Part shown: one piece after another, positions 57,506-64,000 of the stretch
How positions within the stretch are numbered: position 1 is the stretch's first letter
Layout of the letters: each line of letters opens with the position of its first letter
Assembly: GCA_964034945.1 (NCBI GenBank)
Contig: OZ035961.1
Span: 9,346,501 to 9,410,500 of the forward strand
DNA from: Chrysopilus asiliformis
Lineage: Eukaryota > Arthropoda > Insecta > Diptera > Rhagionidae
DNA: 64,000 bases
Reading direction: 5' to 3'
Program-made: the position numbers and the translations under genes
Notes under the pieces: generated by a model
Database searches by the model: none
What the model was told of the DNA's origin: nothing
What the model saw: only the letters and a program-made list of their open reading frames with translations

Positions 57506-58684
57506 ATATACGCAGATACTGGTTATGCAACAGGAGTCCGTTTTAAAAGTCCTTTTAGAATCCTGTCCACTGAAACCCATTTATTCAAACACACAGAATT
57601 CCACTGAATAGAAATTTATCGATTTATTGAAATTGTGACGAATGTCGAGGTACACACACTAAAAGCAAAACAAAATAACCAAGTTGTTTCCAAGGGGTGG
57701 CATTCCGTAAATAATAACAGAAAAGGGAAATTGCAGAGACACGAAAAAAAAAATGAAAATAGAAGAAAAACAAAAAAATTTCCAGTCTTTCGTTATTTCA
57801 TTACAGTGTATGTCGGTTTTTGGCATTAGCAAATGGCATCATACTCGTCCGTTTCAGGACAGGCCATCCTTATAACAAACTGACAGTTCATGCGTTTGTT
57901 TTATTGGATCTCATTTGGGCTGTGTACACGCGTGTCTGCTCACGTCCGGAAAAAAATACTATACGGATGGGAAAAATCGAAATAGAATGGGAAATTCCAA
58001 CTTTCAACATCCCGGCATAAAATGAAAATTCAGTATGTTTGTTATGCCCAAAATGAAGATAGGGTGAATGGCGAATGGAAAGTAACCCGACCGAAGGACA
58101 TAATATCCTGGCGCCCGAAGAATCATGGTAAAATCCACAAACTGAAGAAAGGTGAAAAACATACATCGAATGAAAAACAAAAGCCTAAGAAAAACAACAT
58201 ATTGATGTTTTCAAGGGAAATTTTCCTTTTGTTGCTCACCATTTCGGATTTCGATGGATAAAAAACAAAATAATTTTGTTATGATATGGGAAAATACGGA
58301 TAGCGGTAAATCACTTACTGTGGGAAATAGTTAAGCAACCCACCATTGGAACGATGATGATGGTGCCATAAAAAATGCTATAAACTTGCTTATATTGACT
58401 ACGAAAAAAAAAAAAAATAAGTGACCATACATCTGTTATGAGAAGTTTTGTTTTATTTCCACTCATGCTCGTTTATACATTTTTTTCAATGGACTCTATA
58501 TAAAAGTACCTATGGGTACTTTGAAGGGAATTTTCCAATATGCATCATAGAATCATTCTTTATTGTGGTTAAAGTGGACATGGGGCATTTATGGGCCATC
58601 ACTAAAGATATATTGATAAGGGTCCTTAATTGATACTACTTACTATTTACAATAAGTTCACATTGTTATTTTGACGATACACAC

Positions 58685-58935
58685 TTGATAAGGATTTTTA
58701 CTTTCTTATACGAAGTCATAATAAAGTATTGTATTCATGAAAAACTTCGACCTCTTAATTTTGCATGAAAAACATTTACGAGCACTTCTGATTCGATTGG
58801 AATATTATTACTAAAATGTCTTTCTGTCTGTCAGTGCATTGGTCTGCCAGTCTGTCAGTCTATGTACAAGATTTCTCAAATACAATTGGAGCTAGAGCCA
58901 TGAAATTTTACAGGGATGTTTGATATTGGAATGGG
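58685..58935. repeat. Interspersed repeat S2 copy, reverse orientation
   Basis: TTTTTACTTTCTTATACGAA, AAAGTATTGTATTCATG, a short TCTGTCTGTCAG tract, and GGAGCTAGAGCCATGAAATT. Confidence 0.6.
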
Positions 58936-59166
58936 ACGATCCTGTCAGCTTTTGGTGGAAATCCGTTAACCTGTTATCCAAAATTCTCTTATTTTTTACC
59001 ACCCTCCATCACACCCTTCTGGAATCTCCTCAATTAGAAGCGGTTTTGATTTTTTTTTTGTCGAATGAAATCAACCTTACCCCTTCTATGACTGCCCCTC
59101 CCGTGTCAACTTGTGTGATTTTGATGGAATTTTGAAGCGATTTTTACACTTCAATATGTAATTTCT

Positions 59167-59415
59167 AGAGAAAAATTTTCTTCTAATTGGCCTCTAGCAG
59201 GCGCGCGTTCGCCTGCATGTGGGCAAGTAAAACTGAGTTGACCTGAGGTCGGAGAAATTCTGAAATTAAGCCACCAGCAGGTGAAGTAGGGCATTGGGAG
59301 CTGCACGAGTTGACCTTATATAGGTTAACTCTGACCGCTAGCTGGCTTACAGAAACCTCTGTAAGGTCAGAGTTAACCTGACAAAAAGTTGACCTGGACA
59401 TTTTTCTGAGTGTAC
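59167..59415. mobile_element. Second copy of the 278-base element, left end degraded
   Basis: Closely similar to 61555-61832 from TAATTGGCCTC to CTGAGTGTAC. About 30 bases after the left terminus are missing. Same orientation, 2.4 kb away. Confidence 0.75.
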
Positions 59416-59419
59416 GTTA

Positions 59420-61550
59420 TCCCTTTTTTGTTGACCTTTCTCCAGCAATTCCCTTTAATTGTGGCGGGATTTAAAAGCGCCTTTCACTATCAAACAGGTC
59501 ATCCCTGGCACAAACTTTTCTCCCAATAAATCTTACCTTTTCTCTGTATCATTTCATTTTTTAAGGAAATTTCCTGAACCATCTCATTCTGTAAATCGAT
59601 TAAACTTCGTCTCAATTTATATCCAGAAACTTTTCTACTATTGTTTCATAAATTGCTGGGTGTTTTACATCGGGATTCCTATTTATATATATAAGAAATT
59701 GTCCCTCAGAGAATTTTTTTGTTAATTTACCTCTCAGTTTCCTTGGAGGCGTATCCCTTTTCCTCTCCAGGCTACCGAAGTGATTAGATTTTCATCAGAT
59801 GAGGGGTATTTTATCGCGATGGTTGACATACCGAAGAGTTGTGAGGAATTTCCGAATTTGCATAATATTGCATTAAATATGTTATTTAGCATCGTTTGAA
59901 ATCATTTTTTAATACCTCTTGATAAATCAATTACCACAAAATCTTCAAAAACCCTTAGCAAATAAAAAATTACCCCAAATGAAAAAAATGCATGAAGGAT
60001 TGTTGCTTTATACAGCCAGCAAACCGTAATTTTGAATGACATAATGTTAATATTTGAAATTCAATAAATCCCTGCCATAACATGTTATAAAAATATTCAA
60101 ATCCTATTTTTTTCATAGCCACAATATATTAATTTTCATATTGCATACCACGTATGATACTGCACGCCAACAATATAATATGAAATTACCTCATAATTAT
60201 CCTTGATCCCTTCCTCTTCACATAAATTCACCCTATTTATCGTTTTTCATTATATCGATTCCTCTCCTGTGAGTACAACAGTATATGATTATATTCTTAA
60301 CGGTGCAGGCATAGTTTGAATATTTTTTCCATGAAAAATTTTTGCAGTCGGGGAAGTTTTCTAAAGACTCGCACTACCCTCGTATATGCACCGTTTTTGT
60401 TTTTCTAACATGATTCACGACGATGGAAAATTTGAAACTCTCATCGTCGGAACATTGGAAGTCACTTGATAAAATACATTTTCCGTAAAATATTTTAAAT
60501 CTTTTAGGAAAATATCTCACAAAAAAAAAATGTATGAAGAAAACTTTCATTAGAAGTGATGGCTTTTCATAAAGTTTTCCTGTTCGTCTATTTTATGCAG
60601 CGCAGCATGGCGTAGCATAACTAAGACCGTAGAGGACACAAAAGTGATCGCAAAATATTAAAATCAACAAAACCGAATAAATTCCTGTCGAATATTCTGT
60701 GAAATCGCAGCAGAAAATGGCATTCAAGAAATTTTCCATTCAAAACAGTTTAGATTTTTTCCCCCTTGGCAATAGGGAGGGATGTTTTTCAACATCGCGT
60801 GGCTAAGGGGTGGATGAATGGTGACCTACACTTGGACGTGTGTATATTTTGAGAGATTCCTGAATGAAAGGATGTCAAGGGATGTAAAAATCATTCGTGC
60901 TTTACCGCATTTTTTTTTGGTTGTCGATTCGGTTTTCACCCCTAAAACATTTTCTTTAGTTTGATTGCGACCATAAAGCGGAAACGGGAAAAATTTCCCT
61001 GTCTCCTTTAGGCTTCTAGGTGCGACTATAATGTGGATGGTTTATAGCTCGCTGACGTTTTTTTAAGCCAAATGTCACTTACTCTTCTACAGATTTATAC
61101 TGATTACAGTGAAACATGTTCAGATATTTTTTAGAATCTCTAGAAGGATTTTTTGAAACGCAGAAGAGATTTTTTGATAAACTAAATTTGAAAAAAAAAC
61201 TTTGGCGTTCTTTTTTCTCTTATTGCTCACACAAAATGTTGAGAAAGACGTTAAAATTTTGTCCACGTTTGCTTGCCCAAAAATTTAAGCCAAAACACCA
61301 ATTTTGAGAGACAAACCTAAATTTTTCGCCTACTTGGTCTTAAATTCGGGAACTTGCTTCAATTTTAAGTCAAATTTTGCTCTGAAATTTATCTTGTCGC
61401 TCTCTTCTTACACATATATTTAGCTCTCTCAAACCAATGAAAAAGGTCCCATTCATCATTTTAAGCTCAATTTTCAGACAATTTGAACTTATGTGGGATA
61501 ATACCTTTAGCCTACTGAAACAATAGCAATTCTGGGACTGAAATTATTTA
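59420..61550. other. No gene seen
   Basis: No domain-bearing ORF, splice-bounded exon or inverted repeat recognised. Confidence 0.45.
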
Positions 61551-61554
61551 AGTT

Positions 61555-61832
61555 GTACACTCAGAAAAATGGAGGCTAACTCGACGACCTACATACGGCG
61601 TAATTGGCCTCGGGCAGGCGCGCGTTCGCCTGCATGTGGGCAAGAAAAACTGAGTTGACCTGTGGTCGGAGAAATTCTGAAATTAAGCCACCGGCAGGTG
61701 AAGTAGGGCATTGCGAGCTGCACGAGTTGACCTTAGATAGGTTAACTCTGACCGCTAGCTGGCTTAAAGAAACCTCTGTAAGGTCAGAGTTAACCTGACA
61801 AAAAGTTGACCTGGACATTTTGCTGAGTGTAC
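61555..61832. mobile_element. 278-base inverted-repeat element, complete copy
   Basis: The ends GTACACTCAGAAAAATG and CATTTTGCTGAGTGTAC are inverted. The body is strongly similar to 59167-59415 (GGCGCGCGTTCGCCTGCATG, AGGTCAGAGTTAACCTGACA). The open frames across it in both copies are a property of the repeat and not a gene. Confidence 0.75.
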
Positions 61833-61839
61833 ATAAGTT

Positions 61840-64000
61840 GCTGAGTTTCGTTAGTGCAAAAGCTCTTAATTGGATATTTGAACCGACATAAGTATTTATT
61901 TGGAACGTATAACGTAGTAAACTAGCGTTAAATGGCATAAAACTTCATGCCAATCGGTTGAAGTGCCAAAAATTGCTCATATTTCATGTGGACGAAATTT
62001 TAAAAACATTTGCTGCAAATAACTGAACCTTTCAAAGATTTTGAATTGTGAATTGTCACCTTATGATTCCTTTCACCGCAGCTCTACTGTAGTAAAAGTA
62101 TTTTTTATACAAATTTTCAAAATCTATAGAATTTAGTCAGTACACATTTAATCGTATTGTAGGCATTTAAAAAGGGTCGCTCCGTTTGCTTTGCAGATTG
62201 GTCTGTGGCTTGTTCATAGAATTAAACCATTCTGTAATTCTGACCATTGAGTTTGGTTAAAAATTACGAAGAATAAAACTCAAGCACATAATTTCGTCCA
62301 GTGGATTAATGAGTTCTTGGGGCGTGGCGCCAAGGGTAGTACGAAAAAAAAAGGAAAAAAAAACATTCAACCCGGACCGAGACCACACAAAGAAAATTTA
62401 CAAACACTTTGAGAACAATTCGACAAGGATACGAAATTGTGACATTGGTAAAACGGCCATAAGCAAAGCATTGGCAGGAAGGATAATCTCGAAATTGTAT
62501 CGTGTTATAAAAAAAAAAACTGTGTGTGTACAGTCATGGGATCCAATTCCCTCGGTATTCACAATGTTGATAAATTTTATTCCCTTGAAAATGTGCTTTT
62601 CTCTTGGCTACGATCATATTTTTTTTTCTCGTCTTATATTAAGTCCTGGATCTCGAGGCTGTTATTCTTGGGTCCTGGCAGTCAGTCCTTTTTCATTCTT
62701 TGAGTACTTCAATTTAAGCGTTTTACGGTCGTTAGTGTGGGTAAATTATTTCTCTATAGTGAATGCATTGAGTTTTATGGTAAATTTAATACTGTGATAT
62801 ATCTCTTAATGTGACCATTTTTGAGGAAATTCTCCTGGTTAATGGGATTAAAAACGAGCTAAGCAAGTCAACTTATGTTGAATGAAAAAAAAAATCAGAA
62901 AAAAGGAAACCATTTAACACACAGCTTCGTATATAAATGAAAGGATAATTAAAAATTTATTTCCACTCGACCTGAAAGAAAACTGATTTCACAAGTTTTG
63001 AGATTGGACAAAATTTTATTTCATTATTAAAACTTGAATTGGCACGTGTGACACATTTAAGGGAAAAATTTATTGGTGGCCCAAAAGAAATACACATGAC
63101 ACATTTAACAGGAAATTTCATGAAATTTATTGTAGGTATATTTTATTTTTAGGTCGCTAAGCAACTTTTCATCCGAATTGGGTTCATTTCTTGGATTTTT
63201 GTTACTCGAGAAAGGATTTATTCGAAAAATTACCTGTTTTAGATCGAAGAGCTTTTTAAATGTTTTTTAGCTGATAAAGTTTATACATTTATACAATTCT
63301 AGGAATTTTTTTTTTTTGTCTTTTCGTTGAAAGTTAGAGATTTCAACGTTTTTGCGGTTTTTATGTTAAGAAAATTCTGATAAAAAAAATTTCATTTTGT
63401 CCAAATATATTGTTTGTTTTTCTAACGAAAATTTTGTGAAAACCAAAAAAGCGAAGGGTGTGCCGCCAATGACAATTATGAGTTTCTCTCGTTCTCTTTT
63501 CTATTAGCGAATTTTAAAAGCCTCGATATAGCTGCCTATACATTTAAAACAAGTGCTCGATTGGCGCATACACTGTCAGACAATCAAATCAACTGATTGG
63601 ATTTTTGTTTTAAATACTTTTTATTTAAATTATTTTAGATGTTAAGTACCGGCCCACATGAGAGTAAATACGCGAGTAACTCTCAAAAACTCTCGAGAGT
63701 TATTCGCAGGAGGTTGTCCATTTGAGAGTTAATTTCGGCGGTTTTTCTGTAGCGACAGAGAACAAATAATCTAGAGAATAAACTTAATTTTAATTTTAAT
63801 TATAATTTAATTATAATTATAATTTTTAATTATATAATTTTAGAGAAAATTTTTCCATTGTGAGATGAAGCAAGAGGATCCGATGTAATACGGAAAAAAT
63901 TATCCATTCGATTCCTCCATCTCATTGAATAGATACGACGAAAATGATTAGAAAATGTTCTCTCTGCTTCGTGCTCCCTAGTCTAAAAGTAATTAACTTT
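61840..64000. other. No supportable gene at the right end
   Basis: A 162-codon plus-strand ORF at 62309-62797 changes from Lys-rich to hydrophobic without any recognisable domain, and I treat it as chance. CTCTCGAGAG and GAGAGTTA-type palindromic phrases occur near 63660-63740. Confidence 0.4.

Noticed and set aside
61576..61938. 120-codon minus-strand ORF, with a related 72-codon ORF at 59183-59401
   Set aside because: Both are the same inverted-repeat element translated; the similarity comes from transposition, not from a gene family.
62309..62797. 162-codon plus-strand ORF
   Set aside because: No domain, odd switch from Lys-rich to hydrophobic composition, and no paralogue or splice context; treated as chance.
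1..64000. CRISPR arrays, bacterial operons, rRNA or tRNA genes
   Set aside because: None seen by reading. Tandem repeats present are eukaryotic mini- and microsatellites. A covariance-model scan would be needed to exclude tRNAs fully.

Overview
This is an AT-rich stretch of animal nuclear DNA, almost certainly from an insect and probably a fly. The evidence is spliced exons with consensus GT/AG sites, including a 68-base intron, a gene with a roughly 28-kb intron, remnants of mariner, rosa-type, pogo, hAT and TTAA-target (piggyBac-type) elements, and single-exon secreted leucine-rich-repeat (LRR) genes of a style common in dipterans. I cannot name the species. No bacterial-type operon, rRNA, tRNA or CRISPR array was recognised.

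Left part (about 2.4-34.2 kb): four exons of one minus-strand gene at 34140-33993, 31110-30872, 2729-2616 and 2547-2410. Their phases join exactly, giving a cysteine-containing extracellular-type protein that I believe belongs to the uncharacterised insect family annotated with DUF7042-7045 type domains. The signal-peptide exon and the 3' exons are not visible. The 28-kb intron between the second and third exons is packed with small inverted-repeat elements: two TTAA-flanked elements, a hAT element with a perfect 8-base target duplication, a deleted pogo element, a mariner remnant and several foldback elements.

Middle part (about 34.5-40 kb): two repeats carrying TCTG-type microsatellites, a small hAT element, a TA-flanked element inserted in one of those repeats, and otherwise featureless DNA.

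Right-centre (40.1-53.9 kb): a tandem cluster of four intact single-exon minus-strand genes (called L1-L4 here, 381-389 residues) for secreted LRR proteins, plus two gene relics and one isolated relic of a promoter block. Each intact gene is preceded by a homologous block of about 300 bases. L2 and L3 sit in a 3.1-3.5 kb duplicated unit, and later insertions are present only in the L3 unit. The proteins differ mainly at solvent-exposed positions of the LRR strands, and L3 is a mosaic of L1-like and L2-like segments. This is the most interesting system in the window: a small, actively remodelled recognition-type gene family. It lies upstream of the visible DUF-type exons on the same strand, so it may be nested in that gene's first intron or be a separate locus.

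Right end (54-64 kb): two rosa-type derivatives sharing one internal deletion, two copies of a 280-base inverted-repeat element, more TCTG-type repeats, and no supportable gene.
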